This document shows positions 24,356 through 36,400 of a stretch of 64,000 nucleotides of DNA, one piece after another. Both the position numbers and the translations under genes were made by a program. Source of the DNA: Dicaeum eximium (taxonomy: Eukaryota > Chordata > Aves > Passeriformes > Dicaeidae); assembly GCA_013396995.1 (NCBI GenBank), contig VWZP01010284.1, positions 277,168 to 341,167 of the forward strand, read 5' to 3'. The notes below the pieces were generated by a model, which was not told the origin of the DNA, searched no databases, and saw only the letters and a program-made list of their open reading frames with translations. Numbering within the stretch: position 1 is the stretch's first letter; the number at the start of each line of letters is the position of its first letter.

Positions 24356-24391
24356 AGGATGGGATCAGTCTCTAGGATGGGATCAGTCTCT
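24356..24391. repeat. 18-bp perfect tandem duplication
   Basis: The 18-bp unit (AGGATGGGATCAGTCTCT) occurs twice in a row with no mismatch. Perfect identity implies a recent replication-slippage duplication. Confidence 0.95.
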
Positions 24392-27109
24392 TGGAAGTTA
24401 GTGCTGTTCCCTTATCTCTTGGCTGTATTCAAGGTCACTTGTCTTCAGCATTCAACAGCTCCCAGAAATCTAACTTTTCAGAAGGTTGGTACTGAGCTAC
24501 TGAAGCAGCTGGATGCACATCTGGTCTGGTTTGGGAAGGGAATGCTGAAAGGGCTCCCGTGGTACCCATTCCAAAAAAATATTTACTCACTTTGAAGATA
24601 GCAGGTTTTTTCAGTCAAGCTTTGAGACAAAACACAGCCTCAGAATAAAGATCCCCTGTGTCCCAGCTGATTTCCAAAGCAATGCAGGAGCAGGGCTGTT
24701 AGACTGGGTTGGGAGCATTTGTGGAACCAAGTGTCTTTAAAAAGAAATAAAATATTTTTAATCTCACTTTAAGTAGCATGTCAATGGGACTGAACCCAGC
24801 TTGCGTGCCCTTATAACAAATACAAAAGCACAAAGGCAGATGAAATTCAAAACAATTTCCCCTTCCCTCCCACTCCTCCACACATCTGCCAGTGGTTTCT
24901 GACATGCTATGGTGTGAGGACAGACTTTGGAAAATCCAGACCAGTTCCTCAAATAACAAGGTGTTAGCACGTGTCTGTGTATGTTGCTGATGAAAATGGA
25001 AAGTACAACTGGGGAGGGCAGGAGGAGCCAGGCTGATGCTTTAACTCCTCCTTTCATGGTGGAGGGGACGGGCTGGTAAAGGCTCTCCCTCAAAGGATTG
25101 TGAATAAAGTCATAAGTCCCCCAAAAAAAACCATCTAAAAGAAGTCTGCGAGGGGTACCCTTCCTCTGCCCAACCCTGGAGCATGTCCAGTGCTTTGCAA
25201 ACCCTCTCACTGCCACTGTCACCTCATTAATGCTCACAGCCTCTGTGGCCAACCACAGCACATGCCTGCTGCCCCACAGCTTTGAAACATTGCAGCACAA
25301 TTCCATGAAATGTTCTTTTTTAGGCACTTTTTCTTCTTCTCAGGCTGAAGCTGGGAGTTGTACCAAGGAAAAAAGAGAACAGCAAACGTCCTCCAGGAGG
25401 TCTGGCCACAGGACAATGGCCAGCAGGTCATTTCAGTGGCTCCACACAGTCCTGTGGCCACATTGGTGGATGAGCTGCACAGGGACTATTTTAAATCCAT
25501 GTGAAAGCTCAAGTTCCTTCTCACACTGGCTAGTTAATTTGAAATCTGGCATACATTTGGATTAGTGTTTAACCTTTCAGTCTCTGTCCCTGGCTGAATG
25601 GCACTGGTGATATGCAGATAACAAGTGAAAGTTGATGCCCAGGGTAGCTAGTGCTGTGTGCAGGAATGCTCCTCCCATCCCTCAGCTGGAGTGCTCCAAA
25701 GGATGGAGCATCTCAGCTGCTGGAAAATGTTGAGATGAAGGGGAGTAAGTGCTCTCACTTCTTTGACAGTGTCCAGATTGCTGGCTTGGCACACAGCAAA
25801 CAGCTGAACTTGGGCTTCCCCAGTGCACCAGAGATCAAACCCACAGCTCTGAAAGCTCAGTCTCTGCCCCGTGTGTTCACTCGCACCGAGTGGTTTGGCT
25901 GAGATCTCCTGAAACATTTTGCATGATCAGCAGGAAAAGTGAGGGGGTGAACAAGGCGAATTTCAGCTTAAAATGGGAGTTTGTTGCTGCCTCTTGGCTT
26001 CTGTAGACTTCAGCTCCCACCATTTCCCTGTCTCCTCCTCAATTATAACTTGTCATGACACTGCGTGGAACTAACTCAGTTGCTCATGATGATTTTTCCA
26101 TGATGTTAAAGCCAGGATCATATTCACCAAGTCTCACTTTTTCTGTAACAGCCATGAGCAGGAGGGATATAAAATGGGATACAGGATTCATCTGTGTGGG
26201 ACAGGTAATGTGTGTCTTCTGGAAGGGCCACTCAATGCCTGCCCCACTTCCCCTAATTCTGCATGCAGGCAGCACAATGGGAAGAGTAACTTGTTGAACT
26301 CCTTGCAGATCTTGCTGCTTACACATGATGTCTACCAGCTGTTATTTTCCCAGTCTTACTGGCCTCTATTCTTTGATTTCAAAGCTCAAAAGGTGCTTCT
26401 CAGACTTTACCATATCTGTAATGGCATGTGTCAATACTGAGCCCACAGAGGACAGAGATTCATTTTCTTTCATAACAAAACACTCCTTTAACAGTGAGCA
26501 ACACCAGTTCAAACCATGTATGAATGGTGTCCCAATTTAGACACAATTCTGAGTCTCCAAAGCCTTCTGGGATGATGTTGCTGGAAAAATATTCCTGCGG
26601 CCACTGTTGTGCCAATGTTTTAATCCATCTTTTAATAAACTGTAACTGAAGAACAGAGTGTGGAATTCATCAAATGGTGTGTTGTACCTCACTGGGGAGC
26701 GGGGTGCTGGAGCCAAAACTGAAGGCAGCTGTTGCAACTGCTGCCTGTAATTCAGCCTCACCAAAATATTGACTATTGTTACTTGTGCCCCAACATGGAA
26801 AGCATTTAGCTCAGTGTCGGTATTGGCAGCACTGCCATTGTTGGAGTCAGGACTCTGGAGTCAGTGGAGCGAGCTCAGCCCCCACAGATCTGGGGGGAGG
26901 TGGGGTTAGGTGGCTGGAAAGAGCTCCCTCGACGTACACAGCAGGCTTTGAAACGCCACGCAATCCGTGTCGATCATCTGTTCTTCATAGAGAAAGGGGA
27001 AGAGTTATTATGAGAGAATAATTAAAGCAGCTGAAAAGAGCAAAGTGTTGGCAGACTGCAGCCTCTCTGCACAGACCACACAACAGCTTGCTGGGATCAG
27101 CAGAAAGGG

Positions 27110-27232
27110 CCGGGGAGCCCCGGGGGAGGCACGGGAGGGAAGCTGGAGGGGTCCTGCAAGACCCTTCCCTCACCCCACGCCGGAGCTCAAACCCAACCAC
27201 GCCGAGCTGAGCTGATCTCCAGCAACGGCAAC
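27110..27232. other. Small CpG cluster
   Basis: About nine CpG dinucleotides in roughly 120 bp, in a window where CpG is otherwise scarce. It is too short for a classical CpG island. It follows directly on an AT-rich, conserved-looking segment (26930-27060). Confidence 0.5.
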
Positions 27233-27402
27233 GTGTAGCTCAGGCTTCCAAGTGCTTCCTCTGGATGGAAGGTCCAACAAAGAAAAGTCTGATTTGGTCT
27301 TAGGGGATTTTTTTGCACTGTGGGAGTGATCAAACAATGACACAGGTATGGATTTCAGTCCTTGGAAATGTTAAAAATTCTGCTAGGAAAAATGCCTTTA
27401 GC

Positions 27403-27487
27403 AGCCTGATCTAAGCTGGCTTTGTCCTGAACAAGGAGTGACCTCCAGAAGTCCCCTACAACCTCAACTATTCTGTCATTCTGTGCT
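27403..27487 (+). mobile_element. CR1 LINE 3' terminal fragment, third type
   Basis: GCCTGATCTAAGCTGGCTTT, then GACCTCCAGAAGTCCCCTAC and AACCTCAACTATTCTGTCAT, then TCTGTG. This is the 'GACCTCCAGAGGTCCCTTCC' type of CR1 terminus with two recognisable 3' octamers (ATTCTGTC, ATTCTGTG). Plus strand, about 85 bp, strongly 5'-truncated. Confidence 0.88.
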
Positions 27488-30400
27488 TCCACCAGCTGGT
27501 CAGGGCACAAGCTGGCCTTCCTGGACACGTGTCACCTCTTTATTTTGTGTAAGAGACAAAGGGACGCTCTTGGTTAAATATTGGCCTGGTGGAGACTGTG
27601 AAAGTTACCCACTGGTCACTGGGGTCATGTTGGGGACCAGTGTTTGGCCATTGCCTACACCAGAAAAAACCCCACTTGAAGTCTCTCAAGAGATTCACAT
27701 CCTTTCTTGGTGGCTGGGTCAAATGGATAATTGCCTTCATTCTTTGAAACACATCTCCTCTTCTTTCAATCAGAATTGTGTTTGAATTCTAAAGCTGCCG
27801 TTTCAGGTTTGTCGCTTTACCTGACAATTTATTCTAGGAGAAGCTGCTGAAAACCCTCTTCTCCTCAAGAAGGTGAACTCCAGTAAGTCTCAGTGTGGTG
27901 TCTTTATCTTGTGATGGAAGAGTAATTCTCTCCACTGCTGTCAGTGGGGGATCAAGGGCAGGTAAACTGCTGTTGCGTGGTAACGTCTCACACAGCAGCT
28001 CCTAGATTTGCTCTTAGCTCTTAATCTCCACAATGAAATTGTGTCTGAAATCCATTTCTCTGTTTAGCTGGTGTCTGCTTCCTCCTCTGTGCTGAGGCAT
28101 TCCAAGGCCATGATAGCAGGACTTCTGCCTGTGCCTCTGCTCCAGGAGCCGGCGTGTGAAGGGCTGAGAGGGAGAAGAAAGGTCATTGCTCCAGGGAGTG
28201 AAACCAGCCCTGTGGGATCTTCCACGGTGGTGTGCCCACGGTCAAATTCTGCCATGGGTGGCCTAGGCAGGGCTTGTCTCACCTGACTTCCCTAGCCAGC
28301 CTGGGGCCCAGCAGCCTGGCCAGGGCAGGGCTCACTGCTCATCTCACTTCAGAGCAGAGGCTCAGCATGCCCTGGGCTGTGGTGGTGGTGTAGATACACT
28401 CTGGATAAAAAATGAGCTGTCTTCCTGTCCCACAAATGAGGATCACAGAAGTCCTGTTGGGAGCTGGTAGTCAAAGAGTTGTTGGGTTGCAAGCCAGTTT
28501 ATGAAGCAGTTTCAAGGCAAGGCTGTAGGAAATGGCTGGGACCTCTGTTCTGGCTAAAATGCCCTCAAAGATATCACCATCTCCACTTTAGAGCTAGAGA
28601 AACACAGGCTCAGCTTTTCATAAGTTTAGTCAGTGTGACAAGGTGGATTTTTGCTCTTCTTTCCACTCCCTGTGGTCTGCATGGTCTGGGATGGAAGCAC
28701 ATGCTGTTAGGGTGAAAAACCATAGTTCTTAGTTCCTAATTGTCCCAGCGTCCCTTACCCTGGTGGGAATCCCTGGTGTCAGGGCAGGTCTCCCTGCTGT
28801 GCAGCACTGTGTGACCTCAGAGGACAGATTTCAGTTCCAGTGTGTCCCTGGAGATAACTGAAGATGCAAGTGCTGACTGAAGAAGGTGAGGCTTGCAGGG
28901 TTTGCAATCCCCCTCCTTTCTGAGATAAAAGGAAATACTGAGCCTCTGATGTTCACTGACATATTCAGTGTTTTACACGTGTCATGGTACAGCCAGAATT
29001 TGTTCCTACAGTGGTATTTCCTGTCCTGTGTCCTCTTTGGTAAAAGAAATGTTCATCCCAGCATTCATGGTGCTGGTGTAACTGGGAGGAGGACCAGGCT
29101 GCAGCCACTGACCCCAGTGCTGCCTTTCCCTCCCCTCTGAGAAGTCCTTGGACTGATACAGCAGAGCTCAGAAATCAAATTCTACTCCCAGCACAGGGAA
29201 AACCGGGCACCAGGATGCAGTCAGGTCCTTTAAGAAGGTTATTTGGCTTTTGAAGTGTTTGTATCCACTAAAAAAAAAATCTGTCTTCCATTTCTCTTGT
29301 TCCCCCAAATAATTTTTTAATAGCATAGGAACCTCTTAACCTCGTCTTACAGTGAACTATACACTGAGGAAAGATTGAGTTTAGAGCCATGAAATCAAAA
29401 GTAAATGTTTCCTGGAAAGCTGGCAAAACAAAATTGGAATCTAAGGTTTAATTCTTGCTGGCTTTCAGCTGTGTTTCCAGGGTCTAGATAGATAATATGG
29501 GACAAAACCCCCAACATATTGTTGTCATTTCCTGAATATTGCAACAGGACTCTCGTGTCTACATTGACCTGAGCTTCACATCTTGGGTTCACCTTTTAAA
29601 ATTCAGCCTGCTTGGAAGTAACAGTGATATCCTGCTTTGGTGGGCTTGCATGCAGCCCTAATTCCAGTCCACTAATTCCAATTACCAAGAGAAGGAACAG
29701 AGCAGTCTCTGCAGGAAAACAAATAACCTATCACTTTCTCTTGATCATCTCACACTCAGCTATTCCCAGCCATTAGTTTAAGGACTCTAATTAAATTCTT
29801 CATGAAACTCCTGATTATATACCCCATGTGCAAATAGCTGTTTGTGCTGTGTTGCCAGAGGACCTCAGAGCTGGCAATGCCTCCAGCAAACTCTGGCTTC
29901 TGGGAATTCTGGGATCATCAGCCCCAGTTCCCTTTCTCAATTTTGATGATAAGCAGCAAATTACCTATTTTGGCTTCTTAGGCCTACTTTTGTGAAATTG
30001 TGACCTTTGGAAGAAAATAACCTCAATACTTAGAGCTCACAGAGAAGAGGTGGGCAACATGAAGGTAGCCAAGAGCACCTCTCTGAGGATCTGCAGGCAA
30101 GGAAGGGTGTTGCTCAGAAAGCAGAAGATAGGACCAGGATATTGCAGAGATTTTTATTTCAGGGCTGATTTTCATGTAAATATGGATGACAAGGAGTCTT
30201 GGGTCCTAGACACTTCTGCCCATGGATCATGATGGTGAATGCTGGGACACTGCCCTTAACAACATGGCAAGCAGTTCCAAAATGAGAGCATGGGACTGAC
30301 ATTTCTAGAGCTTGTGACCTGAAGAAAGGCTACCTGTGGTAGTAGAAAGTGGACTGAGCACAACTTGGTATTAGAAGGAGAACACATTATTAGAAACTGG

Positions 30401-30899
30401 GTTTGAAGGAGACCAGTGGCAGAGCTGTGAGTTTGGAGAGGCCTCTGTACACTTACAAAGTGTATAAAATGAAAAGTTCTTTCACCTGGTGGAGTGTTTT
30501 TTGCATCCCCAAGATGTCCCAGCTTTATAAAATTTTGGTCTTCAATGCCCTCTGGCTGTCAAACAAGACAGAAGAGATTTGAGTCAACCAGTCTTTCCAA
30601 AGACCCTAAATCTCCTGGACTCAATCTTCTCTCATGTGCTATGAAGTTGGGTCAAAGCACTTCCCAGTCTCCTAGAAAATGTCACCTCACCTGCTGACTA
30701 AACTGTCAAACCAGCACTTTCTACTCAGCAACTTAAACCATCTTACTTTTTCTCATTTGAATGAGCTTGCAGTAAACATATTTAACTCTCCTGCTCCTAA
30801 ATGTCTCATCCAAATCCTCTCTGCTGTCACACTTAAGCAGCTTGGTGATAATTTTGTGACTTCCCATGGAGAAAGGGTGTCTGAATGCTGTGCCATGAA

Positions 30900-30925
30900 A
30901 GCTCTGGCACAGAGCTCTGGCACAG
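30900..30925. repeat. 13-bp perfect tandem duplication
   Basis: AGCTCTGGCACAG occurs twice in direct succession without mismatch. Confidence 0.95.
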
Positions 30926-31846
30926 ATTTTTTGTGGCAGGTATGAAACATGCTGTGGTTTTCATCTAACCCTGCAAGAGAATGACCTGTATGAATTATGG
31001 ATTCAAGGGAAAGTTTAAAAAATGGAAAGAGCAGAGGTTGCCATGCTCTGGCTTCATGTTGGGGCCATCTGGTTCCTGTGGTTAATACAAAATGCTGTTG
31101 TGGTAACAAAAGCACAGAGTGCGCGTGGGAGTGGGACTGCAGAGCCTCTTGAGTGCCTGGTGTCAGTGATTTGTTTGGCAGCCAGTGCTGGGCAGGTGGC
31201 AAAAGTGAGGACTGTGTCTCACGTAGGCAGGTAACCCAAACAAAGTCCTTTCACCCTGTGCTGGCACCAGCCCAGCCAGTGGGGAAGGTGCACTTGCACA
31301 CTCACGCCTTGGGATGCTCTGCCAGTGTGAAAGAGCCATAAAACTCATGGATGTCACCGTGGGACAAACCCATGCTGTGGGCTGGTTTTTCCTGGTGCTG
31401 TGGAGCTTGTGCAGAGCCAACACCAGGAGCAGCCTCCCCTCCTGAGGCTGGAGATGTGCTGGGCTGCCAGAGCTGGCACCACAGACCTTGTACAGACCAG
31501 GAATCTTTGCTGGCTCTCGAGCCAGGGCTGAGCTGGGTGCCCACACCTGTGCCAAAACACACCCCTGTTTGTATCTGCTTGTCTCGTGCTGATTCATGCA
31601 GGATGCTTGCTGCTCCTTGAATCAAGTCCAGCAACTCTGGACGTTCCCTCCTTCCCTGTGTTCAGGTAGTAACTGCCCTGGGCATTTTTGGCTCAGTGCA
31701 TTCCCCACTGCAGAATTTTCTTGATGCTGAAAGGAAAGGATGAACTTGGTCTCTTCTCATTGTAGACTAGAAAAAGTTCATCTTAAAAGAAAAGAAAAAA
31801 ATTAGAGTGAAAAAAATATAATTCCACTCTCATAAGTGTCTCTGCC

Positions 31847-31855
31847 TTTTTTTTT

Positions 31856-31887
<32 letters not shown>

Positions 31888-31895
31888 TTTTTTTT
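31847..31895. repeat. Periodic T-rich tract
   Basis: T runs of about 9-10 separated by single C at near-regular spacing, ending in a run of 17 T. It looks like an expanded (T9C)n-type tract rather than a plain homopolymer. Confidence 0.9.
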
Positions 31896-32634
31896 AAGAT
31901 TTAGAAACAGGTTCTTTCAATACATTTAGCTCTTAAGTGGTGCCTGCCAATTACATCTCTCCTAAGCTGGCAGTCATTTTCCAAAACAAAAGCTTTTACC
32001 TTTCCCTGTTATGGTCAATAAAAAATGCAATTGTAGAAAAGATTTCTCCCCTTCCACACTGTGTTTGTTTCATATTTCCATATAGACTCATGCAAACACA
32101 TGTACTCTGAACCCCCCTAATGAAGCTTTTACCTGCATCTCTGGATTTTAAATCCGACAGCTACCATGCAATTTGTAGCTGAGTGTTATTTTATAAGCCC
32201 CAAATCCCAGGGTATTCACTCTAATGTCATAAACATACCTATATTTTTAGGTCATCAAGTAAAAAGCTACCTGCTTTTTACCCAAAACAGCAACATTTAT
32301 ATTCTGCAGTCCTTCCCATCTGTTAATCTCTGTTGTGTACTGGCTGCTACGATAAACAAACTGTGCTTTTTCTTGGGCCTGGCTTTATCTGCACCTCCCA
32401 GGGGATTTGAAGGCAAGATCCCATAGAAGAAGTTGTGGGTGATAGAGAGAAGAGGCTCCTCCTGGGCTGGGATCCCTGAGGTGGCTGACAACTATAAAAC
32501 TCCTAAAGTTTCCAATAATTTCCAAAGGGGTGGCTGTTGCCCAGAGCTGACTACCACAGCTTGAAAACACTGCACCAAAAATCTTTGCCAGCATCTGCTT
32601 AATGCTGGGGCTTTGTTGGATGCAAGCACATCCA

Positions 32635-32662
32635 AAATCACACACATGCAAGTGTGTGATTT
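32635..32662. other. Perfect 11-bp stem, 6-base loop hairpin
   Basis: AAATCACACAC (32635-32645) and GTGTGTGATTT (32652-32662) are exact inverted repeats around the loop ATGCAA. No known RNA gene is recognised. The stem is too short for a typical microRNA precursor. Confidence 0.75.
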
Positions 32663-33111
32663 ATGTCTGGTGGGAAACACTTCTCTGCTGGTGTTACAGG
32701 AGGGGATGAGCCATGTGGGACCCCGTTTCTCAGGGGACAGGAGCACCCATCACCCAGCCCAGCCCTTGCCCCGTGCAGTTCTTGCTGCCCAAATGGTGCT
32801 CATTGCACAGGGCCAGGCAGACAGCACGGCTCCAGACTGCAAATCTCCTCCAGGAGTCAAGCTCCCAGCCTCCTGAACGTGGAATCCATCAAGCCTGGAG
32901 GATGTGAGACCTCCAGGCCATTATTAGCTGATACCAAGCTCATAAAAGACTCTATAAATCAGGCCCTGATAAATAATTTCACGAGCAAGGCTGAGTTGGT
33001 GCAGAGCTTGTTTGGTGTTTGAAAGGCCCTGTAATGCCCTGCCAGGGGGATTAAATGCTATCACTGTGTTTCAGGTATTTTACAGTGTGCTGGGAGGGGT
33101 GTGTGTGGTTC

Positions 33112-33130
33112 TTGTTTGTTTGTTTGTTTG
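33112..33130. repeat. (TTTG)n microsatellite
   Basis: Four to five perfect TTTG units. Confidence 0.93.
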
Positions 33131-33172
33131 CTGAGGATTTAGTGTGAGAAATGGGAGAGCCAGGGAGATCCC

Positions 33173-33186
33173 ACACATGCATGTGT
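33173..33186. other. 14-bp perfect palindrome
   Basis: ACACATGCATGTGT reads the same on both strands. It contains the alternating purine-pyrimidine pattern that favours Z-DNA or cruciform structure. It is short and may be coincidental. Confidence 0.7.
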
Positions 33187-33321
33187 AAGGGGGAGGAGGC
33201 TCTGGGGGACAGGGGCTGATTGATACTGTGGGACAAACCTGCAGAAAGTGAGCTGGACATGTTCTAGCATCTATTTTGTATATTCTCTTCTGTCCAAAGC
33301 TGGCAGGCTTTGATCTGTGAC

Positions 33322-33474
33322 ACATGGACGCCTCACATCTGAAAATGTTCAAGGCCAGGTTGGATGGGGTTTGGAGAAACCTGGTCTGGTGGAAAGTGTC
33401 CCTGCCCATGGCAGGGGGTTTTTTAAAGGTAGTCTTGAAGGTCCTTTCCAATCCAGGCAATTCTATGATTCTAA
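33322..33474 (+). mobile_element. CR1 LINE 3' end with intact 3' octamer
   Basis: GTTCAAGGCCAGGTTGGATG, then an AACCTGGTCTGGTGGAAAGT block, CCCTGCCCATGGCAGG and CCTTTCCAATCCAGGC, ending ATTCTATGATTCTA. The terminal 8-bp repeat is preserved almost exactly, which fixes both the orientation and the 3' end. The 5' side is truncated just upstream of the GTTCAAGG block. Confidence 0.95.
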
Positions 33475-36400
33475 GTTGTACTCCTGCTCTGACACATCTC
33501 TTTGACTTTCTGGTTGTGCTGTTTTGCTGTGCTGCCTCCAAGGCAGTAAGTTATTGCCTTCCAGAAAAGTCTTCAAAACAGAGTGAATCATTTTCATACG
33601 ATGTGTGTTTTGTTTCCATGGTTATTAGAGCCAGGTTCACTAACATCCATCCTTCCTTGGCACAAAACATTTCTGTTGTCTTTTCAACTTGTGTATTTGT
33701 CTGGTCTCCTGCTACTGCTCCAAGATAAGAAATGTTTTTAAAGGAAAATATAAACAAGAGGTATAAAGTTCCCAGTTTAGAAACTAAGAGGGGTATAAAA
33801 TCAACACAGTGTTCTTCAGAAAATGAGTTGGAAGGTTTGAATCAGGCACAGTCCAGCTCATCTGAAGCTGTTGTCCCTGGCAATGGATAAATCTCAGCCC
33901 CCATTGAAAATGCCACTTTGATTCGTTGGTTTGAAACAAGCACCCAGCTCCTCAGGAGAAGACTCCAAAAGCAGAAGTGGCAGATTCTGACCTACAGCTG
34001 GTGCAGAGAAGTGGGAGGGAATCAAGGAGAAGGCTATTTCTCTTGTTTAACAAAACCATTGCTGATTATACAGCTCTGCTTGGGTCTGTTCCAGGTCCAT
34101 TAAAGTAAATGGAAAATGTTCCTTTGGTACAAAGAGGAGCTGGCCCCAGCTCCAGGGATTAAATAGTGTACAGGTGGGTCTTCACAGGGGAACAAATCAT
34201 GATTCTGCTGAGCCAGTCCCTGATGAGTTTATTTTACATTCTTGTCATGTGTTTCATGTGCTGCCTTGTCCTGTTTGCCCTGTGGTCAGCTACAGCGGCC
34301 ACAGTGGGCCTTGTCCAGCTCAAGTTGGTGCCAAGCTCTTGGGGCACCAGCTGCAGCACCCATGGGGATTTGTGTAAGCCCTGCTCCAGAAATTTAGGGG
34401 GTAACCCCACAGTTCAGCATAAGATGCCAACTTCTGGACGAGGTGATGCCTTTCTGTGTGTTACAGAAGGTCCTGGTTGGTAACACCCACCTCTCTGTGA
34501 GCAGCTTTCTCTGAGACACACAAAGCTGGCACCAGAGAGGGATCTTAGCTGGGCCTGGCAGCTCACCCAGTGTAGCACCTGGGAGACTCTGCATAAATAG
34601 TAAATATTGAAGGGAGATGGCACAGATATAGAAGAACATAGCTGGGAAATGGCTTCTGTGAATGGAGCTGTAAAAGCAGCAGATCTGATTAAAGAAAAGA
34701 GCTTTAAGTGCTTCTTGCTTTTCCCAAGGGAAGGCCTTTCCGCAGGCTTTTCTTCCTTCCTGCTTCCCCCTATTTTTTTGCCCTTTATAGTCTTCACTTT
34801 TCCTCCTTTAGTACAGAAGCCTTCCTTTTCCCTGACCTGCTACAACCAGTGGAGCCAAGGTGAATTTTTCATCGTTCATCTTTCAGGCCTGAGGCTGGCA
34901 GCCAAACACACTCCTGAGATCAGGAAAGCCATCCTGAGGGCTCTGCCTTGGAGCACATGGTCACTTCAGGAACACAGGAGGCATTTCCACAAGCTTCCAG
35001 CCTCCTAGGAGGAGCCCAGAAGAGCCCCAGACCATCTGTCTGTCCTCAGCAATCTGCATGACCTGCTGTGCCACACACTGAGCAATCAACAGCACAGGAG
35101 GAATCTCCTTGGAGAGATGTAAACACTGGTGAGATGGGCTAGGAAACATCTGTGTGGCAGCTAAGGGTGGTTACAGAGGTACCACATGCAGCAAACCTCA
35201 CTGCAGCCATAGAAGAACATCATTAGAGAGTGTGAAGGACCTGCCTGAAGTCATGGAACTCTCTGATGGTTGGTGCTCCAGAAGGAATTCCTGGAGCGCA
35301 GGGAAAAGCAAGCGGCCTTGCCTGGGCAGCAAGGGGTCACGAGAAGAGAAAAAACCCCATCAGGATGTTATATTAAAAGCACATCTGTGCACAGTCTGGT
35401 ATGGTAAATACATTTTCAGACTCCCCTCATAAAGCTGCAGTGTTTAAAAGTGCTGATAAAGTGCATTCCAGCCTCCTTGAAGTATTGCAGTGCCACACAC
35501 ACTACGCAGTGTTTATCCGGGACACGGCCAGCGCGGAGCGGCCGCAGATGAATGGGCTGTATGTGTGCAGGGGAAGGATTCATGAGTTGTCACCAGAAAA
35601 TGGGGTTCAGCTGGCTTCTCCTGGCCCCAGACACCCCGGGGCACTCCATTTCACTGTGCCCAGAACAGGCTGGGAAGCTGCTGGCACAGCAGGAAGAGAC
35701 CAAGCAGCTCTCAGCATCCCTCACCACTGCCCCATTTGTATGGGATATAATAATCCATATGTGTAATAGTCTGTATGCAGCCCATAACAACTGCCCCCCT
35801 TTTGAAGAGAGGAGTTCACAAATTCTGAGGCTGGTGCTGTTCTCTGTGCCAGGTTTTTCTTGTAGGTTTATTATCACTCATCATGCCACTGAATTCGTCT
35901 TAGGCTGCCCTTTCTATTCTGCCCTCTCCTTGTGCACTCATGAGCCTTGGATGGGGTGTTGCTGCTCTCAGAGGAGCTGTTTTCTCTCCCCTGGCTCATA
36001 GAGGAGTATCCATTCTTCCCACCATATAAGAAGACTATTTAGAATCCTTATTTAGTTCCTCAGAATAAGAGGGTCCTTTGAGAATGGTTTGGAATAGAAG
36101 TTTCAAAGCTCTGTTTGCAGCACAAAGCAGGACGTGAAGATGGATGGTTTGGAAAGCAGCTGCAGAGTTGGGCCAACACCTTTCTGAGGCTTGGCTATGC
36201 TCTGCCTTTAGTAGAAGCTGTGATCTATTACAAACTTCAACAATTTGCAATACAAGTTTTAGGCAAGGGCTGCTAAAGAGTTTATCATGTAAGACAATAT
36301 TTCAGAATTGAAGTGCCTCGGACCATGCAGTGTTGCGAAGCATTTCTTGCTGCTATTTGGGCTGTGACTGCCTAATTTAAGCATCTTTACAATAAACTGG

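Larger units (their letters stand above)
23473..27402. other. Unique non-coding stretch
   Basis: No gene or transposon recognised. Contains an 18-bp perfect tandem duplication at 24356-24391 and, at its right end, a candidate conserved element and CpG cluster (26930-27232). A minus-strand frame of 187 codons at 24764-25327 has no recognisable domain. Confidence 0.55.
27488..33321. other. Long unique non-coding stretch
   Basis: Almost 6 kb without a recognised gene or mobile element. Includes a 13-bp tandem duplication (30900-30925), a T/C low-complexity tract (31847-31895), an AT-rich conserved-looking block (about 32040-32370), a perfect 11-bp hairpin (32635-32662), a (TTTG)n run (33112-33130) and a 14-bp palindrome (33173-33186). 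Confidence 0.55.

Noticed and set aside
24764..25327. 187-codon minus-strand ORF
   Set aside because: No domain, signal peptide or composition typical of a protein. Shorter unrelated frames overlap it on both strands.
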